Assembly: GCA_021816585.1 (NCBI GenBank)
Contig: JAKAXL010000010.1
Location: 1-64,000 of the forward strand
Direction: 5' to 3'
From: Pseudomonadota bacterium
Lineage (GTDB): Bacteria; Pseudomonadota; Gammaproteobacteria; Burkholderiales; Burkholderiaceae_C
DNA: 64,000 bases
Below the pieces are notes generated by a model that saw only the letters and a program-made list of their open reading frames with translations, was not told where the DNA came from and searched no databases. This document shows, piece by piece, positions 35,122 through 46,682 of this stretch. The position numbers and the translations under genes were made by a program. Position 1 is the first letter of the stretch. Each line of letters begins with the position of its first letter.

Positions 35122-35967
35122 ATGAACGGGCCCAGTCTGCAGTCCGTCGCCGCGCAGAATGCGCGCGACGCCCTCGCCGAAGACATCGGCAGCGGCGACC
35201 TCACCGCATCGCTGATCGACCCCGGCGCCCAGGCGCAGGCGCGGGTGCTCGCGCGCGAGTCGGCGATCGTCTGCGGCAGGCCGTGGGTGGAGGCGGTGCT
35301 GCAGCAGCTCGACCCGCGCTTGCGCATCGAGTGGCAGTTCCCCGAGGGCGCCCGCGCGGGGGCGGGCGATGTCGTGCTGCGCGTGCACGGACCGGCCCGC
35401 ACGTTGCTGAGCGCGGAGCGCTGCATGCTCAATTTCCTGCAGCTGCTGTCGGGGGTCGCGACACGCACCGCGCAGTACGTGCAGGCCGTGGCCGGGACGC
35501 GCGCACGCATCGTCGACACCCGCAAGACACTGCCCGGACTGCGGGTGGCGCAGAAATACGCGGTGCGGGTGGGCGGCGGGAGCAACCACCGCATGGGCCT
35601 GTACGACGGGATCCTGATCAAGGAGAACCACATCGCGGCGGCAGGGGGAATCCCGGCGGTGCTCGAACGCGCGCAGCGCATCGCGCCGGCGGGGGTCTTC
35701 GTGCAGATCGAGGTCGAGACCCTGGAGCAGTTGCGCGAGGCGCTGGACGCCGGGGCGCGCATGGTGCTGCTCGACAACATGGACCTGTCCACGCTGCGCG
35801 AGGCCGTGCGCATCAACGCCGGCCGCGCCGAGCTGGAGGTGTCCGGCGGGGTCGACCTGGGCAGCGTGGGCGAGCTCGCACGCACCGGAGTCGACCGCAT
35901 TTCCATCGGCAAGCTGACCAAGGACGTCGTCGCCACCGATTACTCGATGCGTTTCAGCGGAGTCTGA
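35122..35967 (+). CDS. nadC: Nicotinate-nucleotide pyrophosphorylase (quinolinate phosphoribosyltransferase)
   Basis: 281 residues. Converts quinolinate and PRPP to nicotinate mononucleotide, CO2 and pyrophosphate in de novo NAD synthesis. Family motifs are clear: [11 protein letters not shown] near the N-terminus, [41 protein letters not shown] and the C-terminal [21 protein letters not shown]. The start at 35122 gives standard length. Followed after 2 nt by nadA, so quinolinate made by NadA is passed to NadC; nadB is not in the window. Confidence 0.97.
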   Translation: MNGPSLQSVAAQNARDALAEDIGSGDLTASLIDPGAQAQARVLARESAIVCGRPWVEAVLQQLDPRLRIEWQFPEGARAGAGDVVLRVHGPARTLLSAERCMLNFLQLLSGVATRTAQYVQAVAGTRARIVDTRKTLPGLRVAQKYAVRVGGGSNHRMGLYDGILIKENHIAAAGGIPAVLERAQRIAPAGVFVQIEVETLEQLREALDAGARMVLLDNMDLSTLREAVRINAGRAELEVSGGVDLGSVGELARTGVDRISIGKLTKDVVATDYSMRFSGV

Positions 35968-35969
35968 CC

Positions 35970-37067
35970 ATGTCTTCCATCTTGTCCATCGACGTCGAAA
36001 ACCCCGTATGCGGCACCCAGGAGGCCTGGGCGCGGGTCCCCGAGGAGCCCGCGCCGGGCGAGCGCGAGGCGCTGCTGGAAAGCTGCCGGCGCCTGCTGAT
36101 CGAGCGCGACGCGGTGCTGGTCGCGCATTACTACGTGCATCCCGACCTGCAGGACCTGGCGCAGCAGACCGGCGGCATCGTCGCCGATTCGCTGGAAATG
36201 GCCCGTTTCGGCGCATCGCGCAAGGCCTCCACGCTGGTCGTCGCCGGCGTGCGCTTCATGGGCGAGACGGCGAAGATGCTGTCGCCCGACAAACGCGTAC
36301 TGATGCCCGACATCGACGCCACCTGCTCGCTGGACCTGGGCTGCCCGGTGGACGAATTCTCCGCGTGGTGCGACGCGCATCCCGATCGCGCGGTGGTCGT
36401 GTACGCCAATACCAGCGCGGCGGTGAAGGCGCGCGCGGACTGGGTCGTGACCTCCAGCTGCGCGCTGGACATCGTGTCCGAGCTGCACCGCCAGGGACAG
36501 CCGATCCTGTGGGCCCCCGATCGCCACCTCGGCTCCTACATCCAGCGCGAGACCGGCGCCGACATGCTGCTGTGGCAGGGCGCGTGCATCGTGCACGAGG
36601 AATTCAAGGCGCTGGAGCTGGAGCTGCTGCGCGAGCAGTACCCCGGCGCGATGGTGCTGGTGCATCCGGAGAGTCCGGCCGCGGTGATCGCGCTGGCCGA
36701 CGTGGTCGGCTCGACCTCGCAGATCCTCAAGGCGGCGCGCGAATCCGAAGCCTCGACCTTCATCGTCGCGACCGACGCCGGCATGTTCCACGCGCTGCAG
36801 CGGGAGAATCCGCACAAGCGCTTCATCGCCGCGCCCACCGCCGGCAACGGCGCCACCTGCAAGAGCTGCGCGCATTGCCCGTGGATGGCCATGAACGGCC
36901 TGCGCAGCCTGGAGCACGCGCTGCTCAGCGGCAGCGGCGAGATCGAGCTCGACGCGCAGCTGGCGCAGCGCGCGCGCGTGCCGGTGCAGCGCATGCTGGA
37001 CTTCACCGCAAGGCACCGCGGCGCGCAGCCCCCGGGAGCGCTGGTCCCCGGCCTCGGTGCGGCGTGA
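35970..37067 (+). CDS. nadA: Quinolinate synthase A
   Basis: 365 residues. A [4Fe-4S] enzyme that condenses iminoaspartate with dihydroxyacetone phosphate to quinolinate. The three pseudo-repeat motifs are present ([42 protein letters not shown]), as are candidate cluster cysteines in [18 protein letters not shown] and [13 protein letters not shown]. The ATG at 35970 is 2 nt after the nadC stop. It ends at an intergenic repeat and faces mnmC convergently. Confidence 0.97.
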   Translation: MSSILSIDVENPVCGTQEAWARVPEEPAPGEREALLESCRRLLIERDAVLVAHYYVHPDLQDLAQQTGGIVADSLEMARFGASRKASTLVVAGVRFMGETAKMLSPDKRVLMPDIDATCSLDLGCPVDEFSAWCDAHPDRAVVVYANTSAAVKARADWVVTSSCALDIVSELHRQGQPILWAPDRHLGSYIQRETGADMLLWQGACIVHEEFKALELELLREQYPGAMVLVHPESPAAVIALADVVGSTSQILKAARESEASTFIVATDAGMFHALQRENPHKRFIAAPTAGNGATCKSCAHCPWMAMNGLRSLEHALLSGSGEIELDAQLAQRARVPVQRMLDFTARHRGAQPPGALVPGLGAA

Positions 37068-37072
37068 TGTGA

Positions 37073-37141
37073 GCCCCTGCTCACTGCGTTCGCTGCCCCC
37101 GAGGGGGCTCCGACCCCCGAGCCCCCGCTCACTGTGTTCGC
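37073..37141. repeat. Two copies of an intergenic repeat (GCCCCCGCTCACTGCGTTCGC type)
   Basis: A 21-bp sequence occurs at 37073-37093 and 37121-37141 with two mismatches, each followed by G/C-runs that can pair (for example GCCCCCGAGGGGGC at 37095-37108). A third, partial copy lies at 48662-48679. The copies sit between convergent nadA and mnmC. Similar short repeats are scattered through Burkholderiales genomes; function unknown. Confidence 0.7.
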
Positions 37142-37157
37142 AGGTCCGGGGGGCGTG

Positions 37158-39176
37158 TCACGCCGGTAGCGTGTTGCGGCGCAGCGCGGGGCGCAGGGGG
37201 TCGATCGCCTCCAGCAGGTCGCGCTCCAGCGGGGCCGGCTCGCCTTCGATGCGGCTGACGATGCACTGCGCGGCCAGCGCCGACAGCAGCAGGCCGCGCG
37301 AACCCATGGCCAGGCTCAGGTACAGCCCGCCGCCCGTCGCGGCGTGCGGCCACTCGCCGGCCAGTGGCAGGCGGTCGCCGGCCACCGCACGCTCGCCTCG
37401 GAAGGCCGACGCCTGCGGTGGCGGGCAGGCCGGCCAGCTGGCGGTGCCCATCCAGGTGCGCAGGCCGTCTCCGACATGTTCCCAGACCTGCTGCCGCGAA
37501 AGCTCCGCCTGCTGCGGGTGTTCGTGGGTGGCGCCGACGAACAGCCAGGCCTGTCGCGCGTCGAGTCCCCGCGCCGCGACCGCCGCCGGCGGCAGCGGCA
37601 GCGCGTAGCTTCCCGCCATCACGCCGCAGCGCAGGCCGCGCAACCCCGGCAGCGCGGAGGCCGGCACGACGAAGCCCTGGCCGCGTTGCGAGCGCAGCCG
37701 CGGGACGCCATGCGGCCCGTGCAGGCCGCTGGCATGCAGCAGCCGGGCCCCGTCGGCCGCGCAGGCCAGCACACAGGATTCGGCTTGCGCGAGCACGTGC
37801 CCGTCGCCATCCAGCGCCTGCCACGTTCCCGAGTCCGGGTCGTGGCGCAGGCGTTGCACGGCCAGCCCCGCGCGCAGTTCGATGCGCGGATGATCCATCC
37901 ATGCCGCGCACAGCGCGCCGGCGGCGACGCTGGTGCCCGCGGTCCACCATGCGGGAGGAGCCTGGGCAAGACCGGCGCAGTCCGCCGCATCGGCGGGCCC
38001 GAGGCGGCGCAGGAACTGCGGCGGCCAGTCGGCGGCCTGCGCCTGCAAGGCGGCGCGGCGCGGTTCGCCGGCGGCCATCAACACGCCGTCACCGGAGCTC
38101 AACGCGACGCGCGGGCCGGCTGGCAGGCCGGCTCGAAGCCAGCCGACGCCTGCGCGCGTGAGACGGGCGAGACGGTCCTCGGCCGCCGCCGGGCGCAGGT
38201 GCGCGAGCCCCGCGGCGAGTCCCGAAGTGCCGGCGGCGGCGCCGTGCGCATCCAGCACCTGCACGCTCCAGCCGCGGCCGGCCAGTGCCTCGGCGCAGGC
38301 GCTGCCGGCCAGGCCGGCGCCGATGACCATGGCGCGGCCGGCCGACGCGCGCGGTGCGCGCGCTCGCGAGTCCGCCGGCGGGCTGCGCAGCACGCCCTGC
38401 AGGCGCTGCGCCTTGCCGCCGTAGCCGGGCAGGCGCTGCACTTCGAAGCCGGCCGCCTGCAATGCCTCGCGTACCTCCCGCGCCACCGTGTAGCTGGCGA
38501 CGCGCGCGGCGGGGCGGCCGACGCGCGCCACTTCGAGCATCAGCTCGCGGCTCCACATGCGCGGGTTGCGCGATGGCGCGAAACCGTCGAGGAACATGGC
38601 GTCGGCGCCGAGTTCGAGCTGGCGCAGCAGGGTCAAGGCATCTCCGAGCGCCAGCAGCAGGCGCACCCGGCCGCCGTCCAGGTGCAGCGGGTGCAGCCCG
38701 CGCATCGCCGGCGGCCATTGCGCGGCGAGGTCGGCGGCGAGTTCGCGCCACGCCGGTTCGGGGCATTCGCGCAGCAGGTCCTGCGCGCGCACCGGGTGCA
38801 GTTCCAGCGCGACGTAGTGGAGGATTTCGGGCCGCTTCGGGTCGGCGCGCCACGCCTGCCAGGTCGCCAGGAAGTTCGTGCCCAGTCCGAAGCCGGTTTC
38901 GAGCACGACGAACTGGCGCCTGCCATGCCATGCCGCCTGCTCGCCGAGCAGCCCGCAGCCGCGCAGGAAGACCTCGCGCGCCTGTCCCGCGGCGCCGGCA
39001 CGGCTGGCGTACACGTCGCCGTAGCGCTCGCTGAAAGGCAGCCCTTCGCAGGTGTGGGCCAGGGGTTCGGTATCCGGCCGGTCGGCGGCGTCGGCTGCGC
39101 CGGCCGGCTGCGCCGCCGTCCGCTCGCCCGGCACGGGCTCAGGCCGTTGCCGGGAAACCACGCGCCGGCCGCGCAT
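37158..39176 (-). CDS. mnmC: Bifunctional tRNA wobble-uridine modification enzyme MnmC
   Basis: 672 residues. The N-terminal MnmD methyltransferase domain (about 45-275) has EGLPFSERYGDVYAS, the SAM motif ETGFGLGTNFL and MFLDGFAPSRNPRMW. The C-terminal FAD-dependent oxidoreductase (about 285-660) begins with AMVIGAGLAGSACAEAL. It converts carboxymethylaminomethyl-2-thiouridine at tRNA position 34 to the methylaminomethyl form by oxidative removal and SAM-dependent methylation. The start overlaps the end of the cyclo-ligase gene by 38 nt; the first 40 residues are unconserved, so the true start may be a little downstream. Confidence 0.94.
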   Translation of the reverse strand: MRGRRVVSRQRPEPVPGERTAAQPAGAADAADRPDTEPLAHTCEGLPFSERYGDVYASRAGAAGQAREVFLRGCGLLGEQAAWHGRRQFVVLETGFGLGTNFLATWQAWRADPKRPEILHYVALELHPVRAQDLLRECPEPAWRELAADLAAQWPPAMRGLHPLHLDGGRVRLLLALGDALTLLRQLELGADAMFLDGFAPSRNPRMWSRELMLEVARVGRPAARVASYTVAREVREALQAAGFEVQRLPGYGGKAQRLQGVLRSPPADSRARAPRASAGRAMVIGAGLAGSACAEALAGRGWSVQVLDAHGAAAGTSGLAAGLAHLRPAAAEDRLARLTRAGVGWLRAGLPAGPRVALSSGDGVLMAAGEPRRAALQAQAADWPPQFLRRLGPADAADCAGLAQAPPAWWTAGTSVAAGALCAAWMDHPRIELRAGLAVQRLRHDPDSGTWQALDGDGHVLAQAESCVLACAADGARLLHASGLHGPHGVPRLRSQRGQGFVVPASALPGLRGLRCGVMAGSYALPLPPAAVAARGLDARQAWLFVGATHEHPQQAELSRQQVWEHVGDGLRTWMGTASWPACPPPQASAFRGERAVAGDRLPLAGEWPHAATGGGLYLSLAMGSRGLLLSALAAQCIVSRIEGEPAPLERDLLEAIDPLRPALRRNTLPA

Positions 39177-39768
39177 AACGCGCGCTTTCGGTGAGGATCA
39201 CGCTCAGGCGGCGGTCGTGCGGCTGCGCCTGAAGTCCGTCGAGCCGGCAGGCGTCGAATCCGAGACCGATGGTCAGCACGCGCGGTCGATGCTCGAGGTA
39301 GCGGTCGTAGTAGCCGCCGCCGTAGCCCAGGCGCAGTCCGTCGGTGGCGAAGCCCAGGCACGGCACCAGCAGCACGTCGGGCTCGACGGCGGCGGCGCCC
39401 GCTGCGGGTTCGTCGATTCCGTAGGCGCCGGGGCGCAGCGCCTGGCCGGCAGCCCAGGCGAAGAAATGCATCGCGCGCTCCGAGCGCCGCACCACGGGCA
39501 GCGCCACCGCCCACGGCGAGTCGAGCGCCTGGCCCACGCGGAGCAGCACGCGCAGCGCGTCGTATTCGCCGCGGCTTGCGCAGTAGGCGCCGATGCAGGC
39601 GGCGCCGCGCAGCCCGCGCAACTCGCGTTCCAGCGCGGCGTCGAGCGCCGCCTCGCGGGATTCGCGGCGGTCCACGGTGTCGCGCCGGCGCCTCAGCGCA
39701 GCGCGCAGTTCGGCGCGGGAAAAGCCTGCGGCAGGTACCGCCGAGGGTGTCGAAAAAGCGGGGCTCAC
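39139..39768 (-). CDS. 5-formyltetrahydrofolate cyclo-ligase
   Basis: 209 residues from a GTG at 39768. Uses ATP to turn 5-formyl-THF into 5,10-methenyl-THF. Motifs: FSRAELRAALRRRRD at the N-terminus, DVLLVPCLGFATDGLRLGYGGGYYDRYL (phosphate-binding, highly conserved) and a C-terminal HDRRLSVILTE. No ATG lies near; the in-frame ATG at 39915 would overlap the divergent slt gene by 130 nt, so GTG is preferred. The 16-nt gap to the slt start means the two promoters must overlap the opposite genes. Confidence 0.9.
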   Translation of the reverse strand: MSPAFSTPSAVPAAGFSRAELRAALRRRRDTVDRRESREAALDAALERELRGLRGAACIGAYCASRGEYDALRVLLRVGQALDSPWAVALPVVRRSERAMHFFAWAAGQALRPGAYGIDEPAAGAAAVEPDVLLVPCLGFATDGLRLGYGGGYYDRYLEHRPRVLTIGLGFDACRLDGLQAQPHDRRLSVILTESARYARPARGFPATA

Positions 39769-39784
39769 GCTAAGCTTGGGGGTT

Positions 39785-41908
39785 ATGAAGTCCGTCGAAG
39801 TGCTTGCGCGTATTGTGCCCGCAGCTGCGCCGCGATCCGCGGCTCCGGAAGCATCCGGTTGGTGGCGCCGCGTGCTGTGCGCGGGCGCGCTCGCGCTGTC
39901 GACGGCGGGCTTCACGACGGCGCTTGCGGCGGTGCTCCCGGCGGCGCCTTCGGCTGCGTCGACGGCGGCGACGCTGCCGGTGTCGGTCGCCTCGGTGCCG
40001 GCGGCGCCGCTGCTGGATCCGCTGAGCGAGCAGTTGGCGCGCCAGGCCTGGCTGGGCTTCCAGCGCGGCGACCCGCAGCCCGCGCAGGCCGCACTGGCGG
40101 TGCTGCGCGGTCGCGATCTGCAGGACTGGATCGCCTACTGGGCGCTGGAGCCGCGCCTGGGCCAGGCCACGCAGCAGGATTTCGACGACTACGCCCGCGC
40201 CTGGCCCGGCACGCTGCCGCTGCGCCGGCTGCGCGCGCAGTGGCTGTTCGAACTCGCCAGGCGCAAGGACTGGTCGGGGTTCTCGGCGGTCTATTCCGGC
40301 TACGACGGCGACGATCCGCAATTGCAGTGCCTGATGGACGAGTCGCGTTTCGAGACCGGAAACATCGACACCAGCGCACAGGTATTGCGCCTGTGGACGC
40401 GCGATCCCGCCGGCGGAAGCGGCTGCAACAGCGCCGCCACCAGCTTGCTGCAGGCCGGGCGCATCGGCCAGCGCGCGCTGTGGGGCCGGATCGTGGACTT
40501 CTTCGCCGCTGGTCGCAGCGACGAGGCGCTGCCCTTCGTGCGCTGGCTGCCCGCCGACGCGCAGCCGCTGGTGCGCCGTGCCGCGGCCGATCCGCTGGGC
40601 ATGGTGCTGCATGCGGCGCGCCACGGCATCGGCCGCGACGCGCTGCAGCGCCGCGTGCTCGAACTGGCGCTGCTGCGCATGGCCGGGCAGGACCCGCAGC
40701 AGGCGCTGCGCCTGGTCGACGGCAGTCTGCGCGGATTGGACACGCAGGTGCGCGCGCGCATCGCCTGGCGCGCGGCGCGCCAGGCTTCGCAGATGCTGCT
40801 GCCCGGCACGGCGCCGATGTTCCGCGACGCGCTGCGCATCGATCCGGCCTTGCAGACCGATCCCAAGGATTGGGAATGGGCGTTGCGCGCCGGGCTGCGC
40901 GAGGCGGACTGGAAGCTGGTGCGCCGTGCCTGCGCGGCGCTGCGCGATTCCGGCACCGACCGCGTGCGGGCCACGTACTGGGACGCGGTGGCCCTGCGCG
41001 AGACCGGCCACGTCAGGCGCGCGCGCGTGCTGTGGCAGGGCATCGCCGAGCCCTGGAGCTACTACGGCCAGCTCGCTACCGAGGCGCTGGGGCAGCCGGT
41101 TCGCGTGACGGCCGAGGTCGCGCCGCCGGATGCGCTCGAGGTCGACGTGCAGGCGACGCGCCCGGGGCTGCGCCAGGCGCTGCTGCTGTACCGCATCGGC
41201 GCCTACGCGCCGGCGGCGGGGCAGTGGCTGTGGTCGCTGCGCGGGGACAGCGACTCCCAGCTGCACGCGGCCGCGCAGCTGGCCTGCGAGCAGCGGGCCT
41301 GGCTGCTGTGCATTTCCGCCAGCGAGCACATGAAGGGCATGGTGGACTGGCGCCAGCGCTATGTCATGCCGCTGCGGGCCGACGTCGACGCGGTGTCGCG
41401 CAGCAGCGGGGTCGGAGAGGCCTTCCTGTACGGAATCATGCGCCAGGAGTCGCGTTTCGCCGCAGACATCCGCTCGTGGGCCGGCGCCTACGGCCTGATG
41501 CAACTGATGCCGCAGACCGCGAGCTGGGTCGCCCAGAAGATCGGGCTGCGCGGGTTCCAGGCCGGCGACGTGACGCAGGTGCGGACCAATCTCACCCTCG
41601 GCTCGGCCTACCTGGGGATGCTGCTGCAGCGCTTCGACGGCTCGCAGGCGATGGCCGCCGCAGGGTACAACGCCGGTCCCGGGCGCCCCGCGCGCTGGCG
41701 TGCCATGCTGCTGCCGCGCGGCCGCGGGCTGGCCGGCGCCGTGTTCACCGAGAGCATTCCGGTGCAGCAGACGCGCGACTATGTCAAGCGGGTGCTGGCG
41801 AACGCGACCGTCTATGCGACCTTGATCGGCAACGGCCGGCAATCCCTAGAATCGCGCCTGGCGCTGGCGCAGCCGGAGCAGGTCTCCAGCGCGCAGCCGA
41901 TGCCCTGA
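39785..41908 (+). CDS. slt: Soluble lytic murein transglycosylase
   Basis: 707 residues. A signal peptide is followed by a long alpha-superhelical U/L-domain region (about 80-530) rich in Ala/Arg/Leu and the C-terminal lysozyme-like catalytic domain. Catalytic Glu555 is in GIMRQESRFA, followed by GLMQLMPQTA and AGYNAGPGRPARW. The enzyme cleaves MurNAc-GlcNAc bonds in periplasmic peptidoglycan with 1,6-anhydro formation. Length is close to E. coli Slt70 plus about 60 residues. A -10-like TAAGCT (39771-39776) lies only 9 nt before the ATG. Confidence 0.94.
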   Translation: MKSVEVLARIVPAAAPRSAAPEASGWWRRVLCAGALALSTAGFTTALAAVLPAAPSAASTAATLPVSVASVPAAPLLDPLSEQLARQAWLGFQRGDPQPAQAALAVLRGRDLQDWIAYWALEPRLGQATQQDFDDYARAWPGTLPLRRLRAQWLFELARRKDWSGFSAVYSGYDGDDPQLQCLMDESRFETGNIDTSAQVLRLWTRDPAGGSGCNSAATSLLQAGRIGQRALWGRIVDFFAAGRSDEALPFVRWLPADAQPLVRRAAADPLGMVLHAARHGIGRDALQRRVLELALLRMAGQDPQQALRLVDGSLRGLDTQVRARIAWRAARQASQMLLPGTAPMFRDALRIDPALQTDPKDWEWALRAGLREADWKLVRRACAALRDSGTDRVRATYWDAVALRETGHVRRARVLWQGIAEPWSYYGQLATEALGQPVRVTAEVAPPDALEVDVQATRPGLRQALLLYRIGAYAPAAGQWLWSLRGDSDSQLHAAAQLACEQRAWLLCISASEHMKGMVDWRQRYVMPLRADVDAVSRSSGVGEAFLYGIMRQESRFAADIRSWAGAYGLMQLMPQTASWVAQKIGLRGFQAGDVTQVRTNLTLGSAYLGMLLQRFDGSQAMAAAGYNAGPGRPARWRAMLLPRGRGLAGAVFTESIPVQQTRDYVKRVLANATVYATLIGNGRQSLESRLALAQPEQVSSAQPMP

Positions 41909-41978
41909 GCCCGACTCGCGGCGCGGCGTACCTGGCGCCAGGCCGGCCGGCATGGTCCTTCATCCACGAGCTAAAGGC

Positions 41979-42968
41979 ATGCAAAACATAGTCGTATTCG
42001 GCGGTTCGGGGTTCATCGGCTCCCAGCTCGTCGCGCGCCTGAGCGCTGCCGGCTGCCGCGTGCTGGTGCCCACGCGCCGGCGCGAACGCGCCAAGCACCT
42101 GCTGCCCTTGCCCACCGTCGAGCTGGTGCAGATCGACACCTTCGACGACGCCACACTCAGGCGCCTGGTGCAGGGCCGCGACGCGGTGGTCAACCTGGTC
42201 GGGATCCTGCACGGACGCCGCGGCAGGCCCTATGGCGCCGATTTCGCGCGCGCCCATGTGCGTCTTCCGCAACGCCTGGCGGCCGCCTGCGCCGACAGCG
42301 GTGTGCGGCGCTTCGTGCACATGAGCGCGCTGGGCGCCGACAGCCACGGGCCGTCGATGTACCTGCGCTCGAAGGGCGATGGCGAGGCGGCGGTGCGTGC
42401 CGAGGAGGCCGCTCTGCAATGGACCATCTTCCGCCCCTCGGTGGTGTTCGGCGAGCAGGACGAGTTCCTGAATCTGTTCGCGCGACTGCAGCGCCGGCTT
42501 CCGCTGGTGCTGCTGGGCGCCGCGCAGCAGCGCTTCGCGCCCGTGTACGTCGGCGACCTCGCGTGCGCGATGGCCCATTCGCTGGTCGGTGCCCGCGCGA
42601 GCGAGACCATCGGGCGCATCTATGAACTCGGCGGGCCCAGGGTCTATGCGCTGCGCGAACTGGTGCGCCTGGCGGGCGCCTGGGCCGGCGTGCGCGACGG
42701 CCGCGGACGACCGGTGCTGGGGCTGCCGCATGCGCTGGCGGTGCCTCTGGCGGGCTTGCTCGAGCTGGCCCCGGGCGGACCGCTGATGAGCCGCGACAAC
42801 CTCGACTCGATGCGCGTGCCCAGCGTGCCCGGCGGTGAACTGCCGGGCTTCGCGCCGGAACTCGGGGTGGAACACCCGGCCAGTGTCGAATCGCTGGCCC
42901 CGCAGTGGTTGCGTCACCTGGGTCCGCAGGCCGAGTACGACCGGCTGCGCGCCCACGCCGGGCGCTGA
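41979..42968 (+). CDS. NDUFA9-like atypical SDR (complex I NDUFA9 subunit family)
   Basis: 329 residues. An N-terminal dinucleotide-binding motif (VVFGGSGFIGSQLVARL) is followed by VVNLVGIL, FVHMSALGAD and YLRSKGDGEAAVR (Tyr/Ser and Lys positions partly replaced, as in the atypical SDR5 group), and FRPSVVFGEQDEFLN. Members in betaproteobacteria are annotated as complex I NDUFA9-like or quinone-binding epimerase-like proteins; their role is not established. I choose the ATG at 41979, since the nucleotide-binding strand begins three residues later; 41952 is also in frame. Same direction as slt, 70 nt after it. Confidence 0.85.
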   Translation: MQNIVVFGGSGFIGSQLVARLSAAGCRVLVPTRRRERAKHLLPLPTVELVQIDTFDDATLRRLVQGRDAVVNLVGILHGRRGRPYGADFARAHVRLPQRLAAACADSGVRRFVHMSALGADSHGPSMYLRSKGDGEAAVRAEEAALQWTIFRPSVVFGEQDEFLNLFARLQRRLPLVLLGAAQQRFAPVYVGDLACAMAHSLVGARASETIGRIYELGGPRVYALRELVRLAGAWAGVRDGRGRPVLGLPHALAVPLAGLLELAPGGPLMSRDNLDSMRVPSVPGGELPGFAPELGVEHPASVESLAPQWLRHLGPQAEYDRLRAHAGR

Positions 42969-43078
42969 GCGCGTCGCCGGGCCCGAACCTTCGGTTCCCC
43001 ATCGTTTCCCAGGCCGTCGGCGCGTCGCGCGCGGCGCGGCTGCGGTGTCTTTTCGAATTCTCCACGGATCCATCGAAC

Positions 43079-45061
<1,983 letters not shown>

Positions 45062-45095
45062 GGCGCGGCGCGGCGCCGGGCGCGCTCACGGTTAC

Positions 45096-46046
45096 TCAGT
45101 CCTCGGCGCCGGCGTGGCCGGGCTGGCGCAGCAGCCAGCGATAGAGCTCGCGGCGGTCGGCGCCGGTCATCTCGGCGACCAGCGCGCAGGCGCGCGAGGC
45201 CGGCAGTTCGCGCGCCAGGCGCAACGTCCATTCCAGTGCCTGCTGCGGCAGCGCCTCGGCCTCGGGGGCGGCGCGCGCGGCGAGGATCAGCACGAACTCG
45301 CCCTGTGCGTGCCGCGGGTCGGCGTCGAGCCAGCGCAGCAGTTCGGCGGCGTCGCCGGCGACGAAGGTCTCGAACTGCTTGGTCAGCTCCTTGGCCAGCA
45401 GCAATGGGCGTTGCGGCTCCAGTTGCTGCAATTCGCGCAGGCTGTCGCGGATGCGATGCGGGGCCTCGAAGCACACCACGGCCCGCGCGGCTCCCAGCAG
45501 CCCGCGCAGGAACTCGCGGCGCCGCCCCTGCGTGGCCGGCACGTAGCCGGCGAACACGTAGCCGTCGTCGAGTTCCAGCCCGCTGGCGCTGAGCGCGGTG
45601 GTCACCGCGCTCGGCCCGGGCAGCGCCAGCACGGCGTGGCCGGCGGCGCGCGCGCTGCGCGCCAGCACCGATCCGGGGTCGCGGATCGCCGGCGTGCCGG
45701 CATCGCTGACGAAGGCCACGCGCCGTCCCTGCTGCAGATGCTGCAGCACCGCCTGCGCGGCCGCCTGCTCGCGATGGCGGTCGGCGCGCAGCAGCGGCAG
45801 CGACAGACCCCAGGCCTGCAGCAGGCGCTGCGCCGCGCGCGTGTCTTCGGCGGCGACCACGTCGCAGCGCTGCAGCAGCGCCAGCGTGCGCAGGCCGACA
45901 TCGGCCAGGTTGCCGATCGGCGTGGCCACCATGAGCAGGCAGGGCGCAGGGATTTGCTGCGAGGCACACAATGAACGCGCCGCCGCAAGCGCCGCGCGCA
46001 TCGGGTCGCCAGCCGGCGCGCCTGGCGGGGGTGGGGTCTCGGGCAT
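45096..46046 (-). CDS. rsmI: 16S rRNA (cytidine1402-2'-O)-methyltransferase RsmI
   Basis: 316 residues. Tetrapyrrole-methylase fold: LLMVATPIGNLADVGLRTL, VVAAEDTRAAQRLL, VAFVSDAGTPAIRDPG and LPGPSAVTTALSASGL are diagnostic. Methylates the 2'-OH of C1402 in the ribosomal P-site using SAM. The ATG at 46046 gives a Pro-rich N-terminal tail of some 35 residues; an ATG at 46001 would remove part of it. Divergent from yraN, the usual arrangement around this locus. Confidence 0.95.
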   Translation of the reverse strand: MPETPPPPGAPAGDPMRAALAAARSLCASQQIPAPCLLMVATPIGNLADVGLRTLALLQRCDVVAAEDTRAAQRLLQAWGLSLPLLRADRHREQAAAQAVLQHLQQGRRVAFVSDAGTPAIRDPGSVLARSARAAGHAVLALPGPSAVTTALSASGLELDDGYVFAGYVPATQGRRREFLRGLLGAARAVVCFEAPHRIRDSLRELQQLEPQRPLLLAKELTKQFETFVAGDAAELLRWLDADPRHAQGEFVLILAARAAPEAEALPQQALEWTLRLARELPASRACALVAEMTGADRRELYRWLLRQPGHAGAED

Positions 46047-46113
46047 CGTGCGGGGGCCTTGCAGGGGCGGTGGCTGGGGCGTTCCCGGCGCGGACACGAC
46101 GGGAGTTGGGGAC

Positions 46114-46554
46114 ATGCGTGAATCGATGCACGGGCGGGCGAGCCGCGTGGCGCGCGCGGCCGACCCGGTCGACGTCGGCGGCGCGAGCGACTGCGCGCGT
46201 CGACGCGCCGGGCGCGAGGCCGAGGAATCCGCGTGCCGCGAACTGCAGCGGCGCGGCCTGCGGCTGCTGCAGCGCAATTATCGCGTGCGCGGCGGCGAGA
46301 TCGACATCGTTGCGCGAGACGGCGGCACGCTGGTGTTCGTCGAGGTGCGCCGGCGCGGCCACGCCGGGTGGGGCGGCGCCGCGGCCAGCGTCGATGCGCG
46401 CAAACGCATGCGCATCGTGCGCGCGGCGCGCCATTACCTTGCGCGTGCGGGCGACGAGGCCGCCGCCGCGCCGTGCCGCTTCGACGTCGTCGCCTACGAC
46501 GCCGGGCGCATGCGCTGGATCCGCGGCGCCTTCGACGCCGGGGATGCGCCGTGA
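46114..46554 (+). CDS. YraN/UPF0102 family protein
   Basis: 146 residues. A Holliday-junction-resolvase-like (PD-(D/E)XK) fold protein with GREAEESACRELQRRGLRLLQRNYR, GEIDIVARDGGTLVFVEVRRR (the metal-binding Asp and Glu-Val-Arg positions are intact) and RMRIVRAARHYL. Function is unknown, though the fold suggests nuclease activity. The ATG at 46114 follows GGGAGTTGGGGA. It lies between rsmI and diaA, as in many beta- and gammaproteobacteria. Confidence 0.9.
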   Translation: MRESMHGRASRVARAADPVDVGGASDCARRRAGREAEESACRELQRRGLRLLQRNYRVRGGEIDIVARDGGTLVFVEVRRRGHAGWGGAAASVDARKRMRIVRAARHYLARAGDEAAAAPCRFDVVAYDAGRMRWIRGAFDAGDAP

Positions 46555-46682
46555 ACCTTGCCCCGAGGCCCGCGGGCCTGTCGGCCGGCGCATCCGGCGG
46601 TGCTGTCCGCCTTCGCGCCATGGACGTCGTCGGTGCGCCGGCCGATTCGTGGAAGAATGCGGGTTGTCACGGGATACCTGCC

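Noticed and set aside
35986-37067. nadA as part of a complete nadABC cluster
   Set aside because: Only nadC and nadA are present; no L-aspartate oxidase/dehydrogenase gene is seen in the window.
37073-37141. CRISPR-like array
   Set aside because: Only two copies are adjacent, without regular spacers or cas genes; it is an intergenic repeat.
39769-39915. ATG 39915 as start of the cyclo-ligase
   Set aside because: The extra 49 residues lie in antisense to the slt signal peptide and are not conserved-looking; GTG 39768 gives the family length.
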